The notes beneath the pieces are model-generated. The model was not told the DNA's origin. It worked only from the letters and a program-made list of their open reading frames with translations, and ran no database searches. The position numbers were made by a program, and so were the translations under genes. Of a DNA stretch of 64,000 nucleotides, positions 36,229 to 46,263 are shown piece by piece. Origin of the DNA: Erythrobacter sp. SCSIO 43205 (GTDB taxonomy: Bacteria > Pseudomonadota > Alphaproteobacteria > Sphingomonadales > Sphingomonadaceae); NCBI RefSeq assembly GCF_019904235.1, contig NZ_CP063202.1, forward strand, positions 1,798,001-1,862,000, read 5' to 3'. Each line of letters opens with the position of its first letter. Position 1 is the first letter of the stretch.

Positions 36229-37014
36229 TTGTCTTACGAAACTATCCGAGTGGAGCGCGAAGGACCGCTGCTCACCATTACCCTCAACCGGCCTGAACGC
36301 CTTAACGCCATGCCGCCGCAAATGGCGGATGAGATCGGGCAGGCGTTCTACGACCTTGGCGATGCTCGCGCAGTTCTGATCACGGGTGAGGGCAAGGGCT
36401 TTTGCTCCGGCGCGGACCTTGCTGCACGTGGTGAAGGCAGTGCATTGGGCGGCAAGGGCGGTAGTCACGAGGCGCTGCAAAAGCACTATAACCCCGCGAT
36501 CAGTCAAATCGTGCGGGCCGAAGTTCCCGTAATCTGCGCGGTCAATGGCCCTGCGGCGGGCGTGGGCTGCTCGCTCGCGCTTGCGGCGGATTTCACGCTT
36601 GTCGCGAAAAGCGCTTATTTCCTTCAGGCTTTCGTCAACATCGGCCTTGTGCCCGATGGCGGTTCCACCTGGCTGCTGACCCGCGCGATTGGCCGCGCAC
36701 GTGCCACGCGCATGATGATGCTGGGTGAGAAAATTGGCGGCGAACAAGCCGAAGAGTGGGGCCTTGCTTACAAATGCGTCGAGGACGCCGATTTGATGAG
36801 CGAAGCGCGCGCGCTCGCGGAAAAGCTCGCCAATGGCCCAACGGTTGCGATCAAAACCATGAAGCGCAACATTGCTCTCGCCGCAGATGGAACGCTTGAG
36901 CAAGTGCTCCTCGCCGAAGCCGAGGGTCAACGCACTGCTGGCGCAAGCCAGGATGCGATGGAAGGCGGCATGGCCTTCCTGCAAAAGCGCAAAGCTGAGT
37001 TCAAAGGGCAATAA
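36229..37014 (+). CDS. Enoyl-CoA hydratase/isomerase family protein
   Basis: The 261-residue crotonase shows the LNRPERLNAM start motif, the FCSGADLAARG oxyanion loop and NGPAAGVGCSLALAADF. It is likely a hydratase or isomerase in fatty-acid or amino-acid degradation that feeds propionyl-CoA or acetyl-CoA to the surrounding pathway. The start is TTG at 36229 with a strong GGGAGAGAGA site; the N-terminus MSYETIRVEREGPL is typical for the family. The substrate is undetermined. Confidence 0.88.
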   Translation: MSYETIRVEREGPLLTITLNRPERLNAMPPQMADEIGQAFYDLGDARAVLITGEGKGFCSGADLAARGEGSALGGKGGSHEALQKHYNPAISQIVRAEVPVICAVNGPAAGVGCSLALAADFTLVAKSAYFLQAFVNIGLVPDGGSTWLLTRAIGRARATRMMMLGEKIGGEQAEEWGLAYKCVEDADLMSEARALAEKLANGPTVAIKTMKRNIALAADGTLEQVLLAEAEGQRTAGASQDAMEGGMAFLQKRKAEFKGQ

Positions 37015-37096
37015 GGCCCTCTCAAATGAAATAGGGATTGAAAGAAATTGGGGTAGCGCCTTTGCGCTGCCCCATTTTTGATTTTAGAGCGTTCGC

Positions 37097-39313
37097 ATGA
37101 CTGACACCAACGACTCCCGACCAACACCCGCCGATTGGAAAGCCCTCGCTGAAAAGGAAGTGAAGGGACGCGACCTTACTTGGGAAACGCCTGAGGGGTT
37201 TGAGATCAAGCCGCTTTACACTGCGGAGGACCACGAGGGATGGGATCCCGGGCTTCCCGGTTTTGCGCCTTTCACGCGCGGGGTGAAGGCGTCGATGTAC
37301 GCCGGGCGTCCTTGGACGATCCGGCAATATGCGGGCTTCTCTACGGCTGAGGAATCAAACGCTTTCTATCGCCGAAACCTCGCCGCCGGGCAAAAAGGTC
37401 TGTCAGTGGCCTTCGACCTTGCGACCCACCGCGGATATGACAGCGATCACCCGCGCGTGGTTGGTGATGTGGGCAAAGCGGGCGTTGCGATTGATACGGT
37501 CGCCGACATGGAAATCCTGTTCGACCAGATCCCGCTTGATACCATGAGCGTTTCCATGACGATGAACGGCGCGGTGATCCCGGTTCTGGCGTTTTATATC
37601 GTCGCAGCAGAGCGGCAGGGGGTGTCGCAGGACAAGCTTTCTGGCACGATCCAGAACGATATTCTCAAAGAGTTCATGGTCCGCAATACCTATATCTATC
37701 CGCCCGAACCTTCGATGCGGATTATTTCAGACATCATCGGATATACCTCGGCTAATATGCCGAAATTCAACAGCATTTCGATCAGCGGCTATCATATGCA
37801 CGAAGCCGGTGCGACGGCGGTGCAGGAGCTTGCCTTCACAATTGCCGACGGCAAGGAATATGCGACCCGCGCGATGGCGACGGGGCTCGACATCGATGCC
37901 TTCGCAGGCCGTTTGTCCTTCTTCTTTGGCATCGGCATGAACTTTTTCATGGAGATCGCGAAGCTCCGCGCGGCGCGTACACTTTGGTATGAGGTCATGG
38001 ATGGGCTGGGCGCGAAATCCGAACGTTCCAAAATGTTGCGCACCCACTGCCAAACCTCTGGCGTGAGCTTGCAGGAGCAGGACCCTTACAACAACGTCAT
38101 GCGCACCACGATTGAGGCAATGGCGGCGACCCTTGGCGGCACTCAGTCGCTCCACACCAATGCGCTCGACGAAGCCATCGCGCTTCCCACCGACTTCTCC
38201 GCTCGCATTGCGCGCAATACGCAGTTGGTGCTGCAAGAAGAAACCGGCATCACCAATGTCGTCGATCCGCTTGGCGGCTCGCACTATATCGAGGCGCTGA
38301 CTTCGAAACTGGTTGAGGATGCACGGGCGCTGATGGCCGAGGTCGATGAGGCAGGCGGGATGACCGCATATGTTGACACCGGCGCGCCAAAGGCTGCGAT
38401 TGAGAGGGCTGCGGCCGAAAAACAAACCATGGTCGATCAGGGCAAAACCGTGATCGTCGGGGTGAACAAATACCGCAAGGATAAAGAGGACCCGATCGAA
38501 ACGCTCGACATCGACAATGCAGCGGTGCGCAAGGGCCAGATCAAGCGGCTTGCTGATGTTCGATCCAAGCGTGATGAAGCTGCGTGTCAGGCGGCGTTGA
38601 AGGCGCTTACCGAGGGCTGCAAAGCGCATCCCCGCGAAGGCGGGGACCCAGAGGCTCCTGGGCTCCCGCCTTCGCGGGAGAGCGGAAACGTGTTGGCTCT
38701 GGCTGTTGAAGCCGCTCGCCACGATGCGACCTTGGGCGAAATTTCCGCTGCGATGGAAGAAGTTTTTGGCCGCCACGACGCAACGCCCAAACCCGTTTCG
38801 GGCGTTTACAAGACCGCTTACGAATTCGACCAGCGCTGGGCGCAGGTGACTGATGGGGTAGAAGCCGTCAGCCGCCGTCTGGGGCGCAAGCCACGCATGA
38901 TGGTCGCCAAGATGGGGCAAGACGGCCACGACCGCGGCGCGAATGTGATCGCCAGCGCTTTTGCAGATATGGGTTTCGAGATTGTCTCTGGCCCATTGTT
39001 CCAGACGCCTGAAGAAGCCTGCGAAATGGCGCTTGAGAACGACGTTGATGTGGTGGGCTGTTCATCGCTGGCCGCTGGCCACAAGACGCTGATTCCCGAA
39101 CTCATCCGCCTGCTTCGCGAAGCCGGTCGCCCTGACATCAAAGTCACTGCGGGCGGCGTGATTCCGGCAAGCGATTATGACTTCCTGCGAGAAGCTGGCG
39201 TGCAGGGCATTTATGGCCCCGGCTCCAACGTGGTTGAGTGTGCAGCGGACATCCTCACCATGCTCGGTCACAATATGCCACCGCTTGATAGCCTCGACGA
39301 GGCGGCGGAGTAG
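37097..39313 (+). CDS. scpA: Methylmalonyl-CoA mutase (single-chain)
   Basis: The 738-residue enzyme isomerises (R)-methylmalonyl-CoA to succinyl-CoA. The TIM-barrel substrate domain (to about residue 500) contains [11 protein letters not shown] and [18 protein letters not shown] motifs. The C-terminal cobalamin domain has the base-off signature D-x-H-x-x-G ([12 protein letters not shown]) and [12 protein letters not shown]. Between them, residues about 511-530 (about [15 protein letters not shown]...) are absent from the usual linker and are encoded by a dispersed palindromic repeat. The frame is kept, so the enzyme may still be active. Confidence 0.95.
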   Translation: MTDTNDSRPTPADWKALAEKEVKGRDLTWETPEGFEIKPLYTAEDHEGWDPGLPGFAPFTRGVKASMYAGRPWTIRQYAGFSTAEESNAFYRRNLAAGQKGLSVAFDLATHRGYDSDHPRVVGDVGKAGVAIDTVADMEILFDQIPLDTMSVSMTMNGAVIPVLAFYIVAAERQGVSQDKLSGTIQNDILKEFMVRNTYIYPPEPSMRIISDIIGYTSANMPKFNSISISGYHMHEAGATAVQELAFTIADGKEYATRAMATGLDIDAFAGRLSFFFGIGMNFFMEIAKLRAARTLWYEVMDGLGAKSERSKMLRTHCQTSGVSLQEQDPYNNVMRTTIEAMAATLGGTQSLHTNALDEAIALPTDFSARIARNTQLVLQEETGITNVVDPLGGSHYIEALTSKLVEDARALMAEVDEAGGMTAYVDTGAPKAAIERAAAEKQTMVDQGKTVIVGVNKYRKDKEDPIETLDIDNAAVRKGQIKRLADVRSKRDEAACQAALKALTEGCKAHPREGGDPEAPGLPPSRESGNVLALAVEAARHDATLGEISAAMEEVFGRHDATPKPVSGVYKTAYEFDQRWAQVTDGVEAVSRRLGRKPRMMVAKMGQDGHDRGANVIASAFADMGFEIVSGPLFQTPEEACEMALENDVDVVGCSSLAAGHKTLIPELIRLLREAGRPDIKVTAGGVIPASDYDFLREAGVQGIYGPGSNVVECAADILTMLGHNMPPLDSLDEAAE
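38630..38680. repeat. Palindromic repeat inserted in frame in the mutase linker
   Basis: Arms CCCGCGAAGGCGGG and CCCGCCTTCGCGGG (each also internally palindromic) enclose CCCAG...CTGGG. It lies between the barrel and B12 domains of methylmalonyl-CoA mutase and reads through without stop codons as a Pro/Arg/Glu/Gly-rich segment. The architecture matches the intergenic copy at 19110-19168. Confidence 0.85.
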
Positions 39314-39431
39314 CGCTAGGGCTGCGCAACTATTTTAGCGCGATCTGCAATAGCCCATCTGTGTGGCTGAAATGCGGATTGTATTAATGCGCGGCCCTTT
39401 TTGGCCTTCAAGCGAGCGGAGTTTTGAATAC

Positions 39432-40442
39432 GTGACCACCATCCGCAACGACTGGACCCGCGAGGAAATCGCGGAACTCTTCGACCTGCCGTTCACCGAA
39501 TTGCTGTTCCGGGCAGCCAGCGTTCACCGCGAGAACCATCCGCCTGAGCAAATCCAGCTGTGCACTCTGCTCAGCATCAAGACAGGCGGGTGCCCCGAAG
39601 ACTGCGGCTATTGCTCGCAATCGGTGAAGGCGGATAGCGGTGTCGAAGCAACTAAGCTCATGGACGTGCAGGCTGTTCTTCAACGCGCGGCTCAAGCCAA
39701 GGATCAGGGCTCGCAGCGGTTCTGTATGGGCGCTGCATGGCGCAATCCCAAGGACCGCGATATGCCTGCGATTGTCGAAATCGTGAAAGGCGTGCGCGAC
39801 ATGGGGCTGGAGACCTGCATGACGCTTGGGATGCTTGAACCGCATCAGGCAGAACAGCTGGCTGAGGCGGGCCTTGATTATTACAATCACAATATCGACA
39901 GCAGCCCTGAGTATTACGAACGGGTGATCTCGACCCGCGATTTTCAATGCCGTCTCGATACGCTCGACCACGTGCGCAAGGCGGGCATCAACGTGTGTTC
40001 TGGCGGGATTGTCGGCATGGGCGAGACGCGAGAAGATCGGGTTGGCTTTGTCCACACGCTTGCGACGCTTGAAGAACACCCCGAAAGCGTTCCGGTGAAT
40101 GCGCTGGTGCCAGTAAAAGGCACGGTTTTGGGCGATATGCTTGCTGACACGCCGATGGCCAAGATCGACGACATTGAATTTGTGCGCACGGTTGCGGTCG
40201 CGCGGATCACCATGCCGATGAGCATGGTGCGCCTGTCCGCTGGCCGCGAAAGCATGAGCGATGCGACACAAGCCTTGTGTTTCCTTGCTGGCGCGAACTC
40301 AATCTTCACCGGCGATAAACTGCTGACCGCGCCAAATGCGGGCGATGACAGTGACGGGGCTTTGTTCGCGAAGCTCGGCCTTACAGCTTTGCAAAGCGAA
40401 GAGCCTAAGCGTGCCTGTAAACAGGCGGAGCCAGCGGAGTGA
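39432..40442 (+). CDS. bioB: Biotin synthase
   Basis: The 336-residue radical SAM enzyme inserts sulfur into dethiobiotin. The [4Fe-4S] cysteines are C54, C58 and C61 in CPEDCGYC, followed by [13 protein letters not shown] at 39432 with GCGGAG upstream gives the family's normal start (VTTIRNDWT); an earlier start at 39363 would add an unrelated extension. Its place inside the propionyl-CoA block makes sense because PccA needs biotin. No other bio genes are nearby. Confidence 0.96.
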   Translation: MTTIRNDWTREEIAELFDLPFTELLFRAASVHRENHPPEQIQLCTLLSIKTGGCPEDCGYCSQSVKADSGVEATKLMDVQAVLQRAAQAKDQGSQRFCMGAAWRNPKDRDMPAIVEIVKGVRDMGLETCMTLGMLEPHQAEQLAEAGLDYYNHNIDSSPEYYERVISTRDFQCRLDTLDHVRKAGINVCSGGIVGMGETREDRVGFVHTLATLEEHPESVPVNALVPVKGTVLGDMLADTPMAKIDDIEFVRTVAVARITMPMSMVRLSAGRESMSDATQALCFLAGANSIFTGDKLLTAPNAGDDSDGALFAKLGLTALQSEEPKRACKQAEPAE

Positions 40443-41275
40443 TCGCTGAGATCGCGGCCCTTTTTCTAGCCGCGCAATCAGCACCAGACTTTGCGCCGCT
40501 CGTCGTGGGTGAAAGCGCGATCGTCAGCGTTCTTGATGAAGAGCGTGAAATCAATGTCGTGCTCCCCGCGGGTTATGCAGACGAACCAGAGCGCCAATGG
40601 CCTGTTGTCATAATGTTGGACGGTGGTGGTCAGCAGGATTTAATGCTGGGTGTCGGCATCCACAATTGGAACCGTCTGTGGGGCCGCAGCAAAGAGGCCA
40701 TTTGGGTCGGTATTGAAACGAAAGACAGGCAACGCGAATTGCTGCCGCCGACACGCGATGCAGCGGAGCAAGAGCGCTATCCCACTGCGGGTGAAAGCGC
40801 AGTTTTCCGCGACTGGCTGATCGATACGATCCTGCCTCTTATTGCTGCACGGTATCGCGGCAATGGTGAGGTATTCCTTGTCGGTGAAAGCGCAGCGGGG
40901 CACTTCGCAGTTGAAACCTGGGCTTCGGGTACTGACGCATTTTCCGGCTATGCAGCGATTTCGCCTAGCTTTCAGTGGGATGAGCAATCGCTTTCTCACG
41001 CGATCAGCGGGCAACCAGCCAATCGCGCCCCTCTTTATGTTTCGCTCGCTGATGAGGGCGGAGCAACTGAGGAAGGTATCTTGCGTTTGGTCGCCGCTTT
41101 GCCAGATGATCAGTCGTGGTGCTTCTCGGATCGCCGGGAGGATCTTGTCCATGCAAATAGCTTGCACGGCCTTTTGCCCGAAGCGCTCCAGTTCTTGATG
41201 CCGACGCCTGCTGATTGGCTCGAAGAATACGGGTTCGTGCTTCGGTGCGAGAAGCGGGGGCTGGCCGCTGAATAG
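40439..41275 (+). CDS. Predicted secreted esterase (alpha/beta hydrolase, Esterase D-like)
   Basis: The 278-residue protein starts at GTG overlapping the bioB stop (GTGA). The first 15 residues are hydrophobic ([10 protein letters not shown]), probably a short signal peptide. The nucleophile elbow is G-E-S-A-A-G; the DGGG stretch may supply the oxyanion hole, and the H-S-L-H region near residue 242 holds the candidate catalytic His. Family members hydrolyse siderophore esters or S-formylglutathione; no substrate can be named here. Confidence 0.75.
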   Translation: MIAEIAALFLAAQSAPDFAPLVVGESAIVSVLDEEREINVVLPAGYADEPERQWPVVIMLDGGGQQDLMLGVGIHNWNRLWGRSKEAIWVGIETKDRQRELLPPTRDAAEQERYPTAGESAVFRDWLIDTILPLIAARYRGNGEVFLVGESAAGHFAVETWASGTDAFSGYAAISPSFQWDEQSLSHAISGQPANRAPLYVSLADEGGATEEGILRLVAALPDDQSWCFSDRREDLVHANSLHGLLPEALQFLMPTPADWLEEYGFVLRCEKRGLAAE

Positions 41276-41339
41276 TCCTACCCTTGGTTTCTGCGTCAAT
41301 TCTCTCCTGCCCAAAGCGCGCGGGGGAGGGCAGCTTCGG

Positions 41340-42068
41340 ATGGGGCTCACCCGGCTGAGCGAGGCGGATTGGCTTCAACCAGATCCCGATCTCGATGCCA
41401 GGACGATGGGTTTTGATGAGTGGCCAGACGGACTTCAACTCACCCGCGAAAGCGAAGATCCGGGCCGCGAATTGGCGCAAATGCTCGCGATTGACGGCGG
41501 TCTTCGCGAGGCAGCTTTAGCGCACCATGAGGATATGTGCCTTCTCACCAAAGCCGCTGGAGATGATCAGTATCGCCTTGTGGGGGCGGCAGTGGCATGG
41601 CCCTCTGACTGGCATCCAAAGGACAAGATCGGCCTGCCCCTGCGCGCTCTCCATGCGCCGATTGCGGGTTATGAGGAACAGCTCGCCACGGGCGTTGATC
41701 GGTTTATGGAAACGCTCAAACCGGGGGCGATTTTCGGGCGTTGCAACTGGTTTATCGCTGGCACGGGTGAGCGGCGATGGCTTGTCACTGGCGATCCGCA
41801 CGCGCAATTTGCTCATGTCACGAACGAAAATGCGGGCGAGACACTGTTCGTACGCTCTGAACGGCAGACGTTGCGGCGATTGCCCGAAACTGGCGCAATT
41901 CTGTTCACCATTGGCATTTACGTCGAAGCTCTAGCGGATGTGAGCGACAAAAATCTCGCATTGCTAAGCGGCGCTGTCCAAAACCTGATTTCTGGAGAGG
42001 GTGACCGGCGCGGTGCACCAGCCTATGCTTCTGCCTTGATCGACTATTGTTCTCAAAGGAAATCGTAA
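41340..42068 (+). CDS. DUF3445 (haem-dependent oxidative N-demethylase-like) protein
   Basis: The 242-residue protein shows the DUF3445 motifs MGL..L, WP(S)DWHPKDKIGLPL, IFGRCNWFI and R-S-E-R-Q-T-L-R-R-LP. The first codons upstream of ATG 41340 in the same frame encode LPKARGGGQL, which looks like the family N-terminus, so the true start may be a rare codon (CTG 41268 or 41307) or the ATG may be correct, since GGGGGAGGG lies about nine bases before it. The related HdoM enzyme removes methyl groups from secondary amines. Confidence 0.78.
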   Translation: MGLTRLSEADWLQPDPDLDARTMGFDEWPDGLQLTRESEDPGRELAQMLAIDGGLREAALAHHEDMCLLTKAAGDDQYRLVGAAVAWPSDWHPKDKIGLPLRALHAPIAGYEEQLATGVDRFMETLKPGAIFGRCNWFIAGTGERRWLVTGDPHAQFAHVTNENAGETLFVRSERQTLRRLPETGAILFTIGIYVEALADVSDKNLALLSGAVQNLISGEGDRRGAPAYASALIDYCSQRKS

Positions 42069-42466
42069 TGATCTCATTGCTTTTGATGCTGGTTCAGGCG
42101 TCCGATTTACCGCCATGCGATCAGGAAAAGGCGGATCAGGGTATCCAGCAAGAGATGAACATTTGCGCTCACCGCGAATATCTGATCGCCGATGAAAATC
42201 TCAACGCGCAATGGAAATTGACCCGCGCTGAGATGAAGCGCCGGGATAGTGAGGCAGACTTGCCAGAATGGGATGAGCGGCCCGGTTATTTTGACACTCT
42301 TTTGGAAGCCCAGCGTGCATGGCTTACTTACCGCGATGCCCATTGCAGAAGCGATGGTTATTTTGCGCGCGGAGGCAGCCTTGAACCATTGCTAGTATCG
42401 ACCTGCAAAACGGCTTTAACCATAGAGCGTACCGCCCAATTGCGAGAGCTGGCGCGCACTTATTGA
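42068..42466 (+). CDS. LprI-like (DUF1311) secreted protein
   Basis: The 132-residue protein has a signal-like N-terminus (MISLLLMLVQASD) and the DUF1311 core with four Cys (C-x16-C; C in AHCRSDG; C in STCKTALT), as in lysozyme-inhibitor LprI. ATG 42068 shares bases with the preceding stop (TAATG) and follows AAAGGA. Probably periplasmic; the inhibitor function is known only for some members. Confidence 0.75.
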   Translation: MISLLLMLVQASDLPPCDQEKADQGIQQEMNICAHREYLIADENLNAQWKLTRAEMKRRDSEADLPEWDERPGYFDTLLEAQRAWLTYRDAHCRSDGYFARGGSLEPLLVSTCKTALTIERTAQLRELARTY

Positions 42467-42561
42467 GCGATGAGAAAACACATCCTTTGCGATAGGTTGC
42501 AAGGGGGCTTTCAACTGGGCATAGCACTGCCGTTGAATGGGATTAGCGGAAGCGAGAGAGA

Positions 42562-44598
42562 ATGTTTTCGAAGATTTTGGTGGCCAATCGTGGCGAAATT
42601 GCGTGCCGGGTGTTTCAAACAGCACGCAAAATGGGGATCGCAACTGTCGCGGTGTATTCGGACGCGGATCGCAATGCTCCTTTTGTTCGCATGGCAGATG
42701 AGGCCGTCCACATTGGCGCGTCGCCTGCGGCTGAAAGCTATCTGATCCCTGAAAAGATTATCGCTGCGTGTAAGGAAACGGGCGCAGAGGCGGTGCATCC
42801 GGGTTACGGCTTCCTTTCCGAACGCGCGAGTTTTGTCGAAGCGCTTGAGGCCGAAGGGATCGCGTTCATCGGCCCACCTGCTGGCGCAATCGCGGCAATG
42901 GGCGACAAGATTGAATCAAAGAAACTTGCCAAGGAAGCGGGCGTAAACGTCGTGCCCGGCTTCGTCGGTGAAATCCGCGACACCGATCACGCGGTCGAGA
43001 TTTCGAATGACATCGGTTATCCGGTGATGATGAAAGCTTCCGCTGGCGGCGGGGGCAAGGGGATGCGGCTTGCCTGGTCCGAAAAGGACGTGCGCGAAGG
43101 TTTTGAGGCCACAAAACGCGAAGGTCTTAACTCCTTTGGCGATGACCGTGTTTTCATTGAGAAATTCATCGAAAACCCGCGCCACATCGAAATTCAAATT
43201 CTCGGTGATAAGCACGGCAATACGCTGTATTTGAACGAGCGCGAATGCTCGATCCAGCGCCGCCACCAAAAGGTCGTCGAAGAGGCGCCATCGCCTTTCG
43301 TCACCGAAAAAATGCGCAAAGCCATGGGAGAGCAATGCGTTGCTCTTGCCAAGGCCGTCGATTATCATTCTGCGGGCACAGTGGAGCTGATCGTTTCCGG
43401 CGCGGATAAGACGGGCGAGAGCTTCTACTTCCTCGAAATGAACACCCGCCTTCAGGTGGAACATCCCGTGACCGAGGCGATCACGGGCGTTGACCTTGTC
43501 GAACAGATGATCCGCGTTGCAGCTGGTGAGAAACTCGAACTCACCCAAGATGACATTGGTATCGATGGCTGGTCGATTGAAAACCGCGTCTATGCCGAAG
43601 ATCCTTATCGCGGGTTCCTGCCTTCGACCGGTCGTTTGATCGAATATTCGCCAAGCGTTGAGGGCTGGAGCGATGATGGTGAAGTCGCTGGCAAAGCGCG
43701 CCGAGGTGTCGCGCGGGGCAATGGCTCCGTTCGCGTCGATGACGGCGTGTTTGAGGGCGGTGAGGTCTCCATGTTCTACGACCCGATGATCGCCAAGCTC
43801 ATCACTTGGGCACCAACCCGCGAAGAAGCGGCAGACCTACAGATCGAAGCGCTCGATAGCTTCCGCATCAAAGGGCTTGGCCACAATGTCGATTTTCTCT
43901 CAGCGATCATGCAGCACGAGCGTTTCCGCTCGGGCGAACTCACCACAGGCTTTATCGCCGAGGAATATCCTGAAGGGTTCGAAGGCGCGCCAGCGAGCGA
44001 AGCGCATCTGCGGCAACTCGCGGCGCTTTTCGCCGGAGCCGAGTTCGACACACAGGTCCGCGCTGGAAAAATCACCGGCCAATTGAATGGCGGCGCTAAT
44101 CCACCTTCGCATTGGATGGTCAAAATCGGCAGCCAAAGCTTTGACGTTATGCTCGAAGAGGGCGGCGCAACGGTCGATGGCCACCGGATCAACGGCACAT
44201 GGGATTGGGCTGTGGGTAAGACTTTCGCCAATGTAACCGGCGATAGTGAAATGGTCGTTCAAGTCGAGCGTGCCGGCGTGCGCTGGCGTATCACCACACG
44301 AGGTGCGAGCCATGAGGCGCTTGTGCTGCCTGCAAGGCTGGCTGAGCACGAAGGACACATGATCGAGAAAGAGCCACCTGATCTTTCCAAAATGCTCATC
44401 TGTCCGATGCCGGGGATGCTGGTCAAACTGCACGTCAGCGAAGGCGAGACGGTTCAGCCCGGTCAGCCGCTCGCCACGGTTGAGGCGATGAAGATGGAAA
44501 ACATCCTTCGTGCTGAAAAAGAAGGTGTGATTGCCAAAGTCAACGCAAACGAGGGCGAGAGCCTCGCGGTTGATGCCGTAATCCTTGAGCTGGAATAG
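42562..44598 (+). CDS. pccA: Propionyl-CoA carboxylase, biotin carboxylase/biotin carrier (alpha) subunit
   Basis: The 678-residue protein joins an N-terminal biotin carboxylase (ATP-grasp; GGGGKGMRL, ECSIQRRHQK, EMNTRLQVEHPVTE) to a BT linker and a C-terminal biotinyl domain with K644 in EAMKMEN. It carboxylates biotin for PccB encoded at 33414. ATG 42562 follows GCGAGAGAGA. A strong hairpin terminator lies ten bases past the stop. The same genes could serve acetyl-CoA, but mutase and epimerase point to propionyl-CoA. Confidence 0.95.
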   Translation: MFSKILVANRGEIACRVFQTARKMGIATVAVYSDADRNAPFVRMADEAVHIGASPAAESYLIPEKIIAACKETGAEAVHPGYGFLSERASFVEALEAEGIAFIGPPAGAIAAMGDKIESKKLAKEAGVNVVPGFVGEIRDTDHAVEISNDIGYPVMMKASAGGGGKGMRLAWSEKDVREGFEATKREGLNSFGDDRVFIEKFIENPRHIEIQILGDKHGNTLYLNERECSIQRRHQKVVEEAPSPFVTEKMRKAMGEQCVALAKAVDYHSAGTVELIVSGADKTGESFYFLEMNTRLQVEHPVTEAITGVDLVEQMIRVAAGEKLELTQDDIGIDGWSIENRVYAEDPYRGFLPSTGRLIEYSPSVEGWSDDGEVAGKARRGVARGNGSVRVDDGVFEGGEVSMFYDPMIAKLITWAPTREEAADLQIEALDSFRIKGLGHNVDFLSAIMQHERFRSGELTTGFIAEEYPEGFEGAPASEAHLRQLAALFAGAEFDTQVRAGKITGQLNGGANPPSHWMVKIGSQSFDVMLEEGGATVDGHRINGTWDWAVGKTFANVTGDSEMVVQVERAGVRWRITTRGASHEALVLPARLAEHEGHMIEKEPPDLSKMLICPMPGMLVKLHVSEGETVQPGQPLATVEAMKMENILRAEKEGVIAKVNANEGESLAVDAVILELE

Positions 44599-44607
44599 AT
44601 ATACCGG

Positions 44608-44656
44608 GCGAAAGGGAGCGTTCGACACAACGGTTTCCCTTTCGCGACAGATTTTT
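44608..44656 (+). terminator. Rho-independent terminator of pccA
   Basis: A perfect ten-base-pair stem (GCGAAAGGGA with TCCCTTTCGC) and an 18-base loop is followed by GACAGATTTTT. It lies directly behind the pccA stop. Confidence 0.72.
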
Positions 44657-44812
44657 CCAACCCTTCGAAATATTGCGCCCCTAAACATTTCCCAATTGGT
44701 CAAAACGCACAGTTTTGAACAGGGGCTCTAGCTAGAATCCTCCAATTGTAGGAGACTTGCCAAACCGACTCGGTGCATTGAGTGCAAGCTCAACCTCTAG
44801 GAGGATGGTTTC

Positions 44813-45073
44813 ATGGCTAGAAAAGGAACGGGTTATTTCGACCGCAAGGGCCATTTTTTCAAAACGGCCCGTGATGCAACAGTTAGCGATATTGCTGGTT
44901 TACTTGGACAAATTGGCGAAGGTGAGAGCCTTGCGCCAGGGATCGCGCATATGATCCTCGAAAAACGGCAAGAGATAGAACAACTCTTTCGCGACCATGA
45001 TGCAATGGTCGAGGACGAATTGGCAAATGATACGACCGGTAAGGTTGCCGTCTTGCCTCGCCCCGCAAGTTAA
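44813..45073 (+). CDS. Small conserved-looking hypothetical protein
   Basis: The 86-residue, mostly helical, soluble protein starts MARKGTGYFDRKGHFF and has an excellent AGGAGG ribosome-binding site ten bases before ATG 44813. No domain is recognised. The basic N-terminus with aromatic residues followed by an acidic helix could suit a nucleic-acid or protein adaptor, but that is a guess. It converges on aroB. Confidence 0.6.
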   Translation: MARKGTGYFDRKGHFFKTARDATVSDIAGLLGQIGEGESLAPGIAHMILEKRQEIEQLFRDHDAMVEDELANDTTGKVAVLPRPAS

Positions 45074-45108
45074 GCATTTGATTTAATATCAAAAGCTGTC
45101 TGTGAAAT

Positions 45109-46263
45109 TTATGTTGGTAATGCTCCATCCGCGCGGCCCAACTCCTCATCCAAGAACGCGGCCACATCGCTGAGTTCGACATCGCGCGCCATATAAGCTT
45201 GACCGATGCCTTTAAGAAGGAGGAAGGGAAGGGTGCCTGAGCCCTCCATCTTCTTGTCGTGGCGCATATGATCAACGAGCGTCTCTCCGCTGCACATCAG
45301 GCCAAGCTCGTTCACTTGCGCAGGTAGCCCGCTCGCATAAATAGCGATGGCGGCGCGCTTTGCGTCCTCGCCGGAAAGCTCGCCCCGGCGGGCGGAATAG
45401 CGCGCAGCAAGGACCATGCCCAAAGCGACCGCCTCACCGTGCAGGAGCTTGTCTGAAAAGCCTGTCTCTGCCTCCAGTGCGTGGCCAAAGGTGTGGCCCA
45501 GGTTCAAAAGCGCGCGCACCCCTGAAGTCTCGCGTTCATCCTCGGCAACAATGCGCGCTTTGGCTCTGATGCTGGTCGCGATGGCGTATTTTAGTGGCTC
45601 GTCCTCGCGTGCCAGAACACTGTGCGAGTTTGCCTCAAGCCAAGCAAAGAACTCCGCATCTCCCAAAAGGCCGTATTTGATGACTTCAGCATAGCCTGCG
45701 CGCATTTCGCGAGGTGGCAGGGTTGCAAGGCTTGTCGTGTCAGCGAGGACCAATGATGGCTGATGAAACGCGCCAATCATGTTCTTGCCAGCGCTCGTAT
45801 TGATCGCCGTTTTGCCTCCGACCGAGCTGTCGACTTGGGAAAGAAGGGTGGTCGGCAATTGTACAAAGCCGCATCCGCGCTTGAGGATGCTGCACGCAAA
45901 ACCAACAAGGTCGCCCACAACCCCGCCGCCAAGGGCAAAGACATGGTCAGAGCGTGTGATGCCAAGTGACAAGAGCCAGTCGGTAAGCTTTTCAAGGCTC
46001 GTCCAGCTTTTCGACGCTTCGCCCGAAGCAACGTCGTACCACACAGTCTCATATCCCGCCGCGCCGAGCGACGCCTCAATCCTTCCCCCGTGATGTTCGC
46101 GCGCGTTTGTGTCAGCGACGATCGGGACAGGCCGCGAGCAATAGCTTTCCAAAAACGGCGCAGCGTGGTGCGCAATATCATCCAAAAGCCCGGCGCCCAC
46201 AAGCACGTCATAGGAACGCCCACCCAGCTCAACCCGGATGGTTTCAGGCGGTTTTACAGCCAT
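45109..46263 (-). CDS. aroB: 3-dehydroquinate synthase
   Basis: The 384-residue enzyme makes 3-dehydroquinate from DAHP (shikimate pathway). Visible features: GGGVVGDLVGF (NAD-binding glycines), PTTLLSQVDSSVGGKTAIN with catalytic residues, and the zinc ligands in AEVIKYG, HTFGHALE and LLHGEAVALG. It overlaps the end of aroK by ten bases, the usual aroK-aroB operon. Confidence 0.96.
   Translation of the reverse strand: MAVKPPETIRVELGGRSYDVLVGAGLLDDIAHHAAPFLESYCSRPVPIVADTNAREHHGGRIEASLGAAGYETVWYDVASGEASKSWTSLEKLTDWLLSLGITRSDHVFALGGGVVGDLVGFACSILKRGCGFVQLPTTLLSQVDSSVGGKTAINTSAGKNMIGAFHQPSLVLADTTSLATLPPREMRAGYAEVIKYGLLGDAEFFAWLEANSHSVLAREDEPLKYAIATSIRAKARIVAEDERETSGVRALLNLGHTFGHALEAETGFSDKLLHGEAVALGMVLAARYSARRGELSGEDAKRAAIAIYASGLPAQVNELGLMCSGETLVDHMRHDKKMEGSGTLPFLLLKGIGQAYMARDVELSDVAAFLDEELGRADGALPT

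Noticed and set aside
36085..37011. 308-codon minus-strand frame opposite enoyl-CoA hydratase
   Set aside because: The plus strand has complete crotonase motifs and a good start; the antisense frame has none.
37727..38929. 400-codon minus-strand frame opposite methylmalonyl-CoA mutase
   Set aside because: Shadow frame; it even runs through the palindromic repeat, which is open in both directions.
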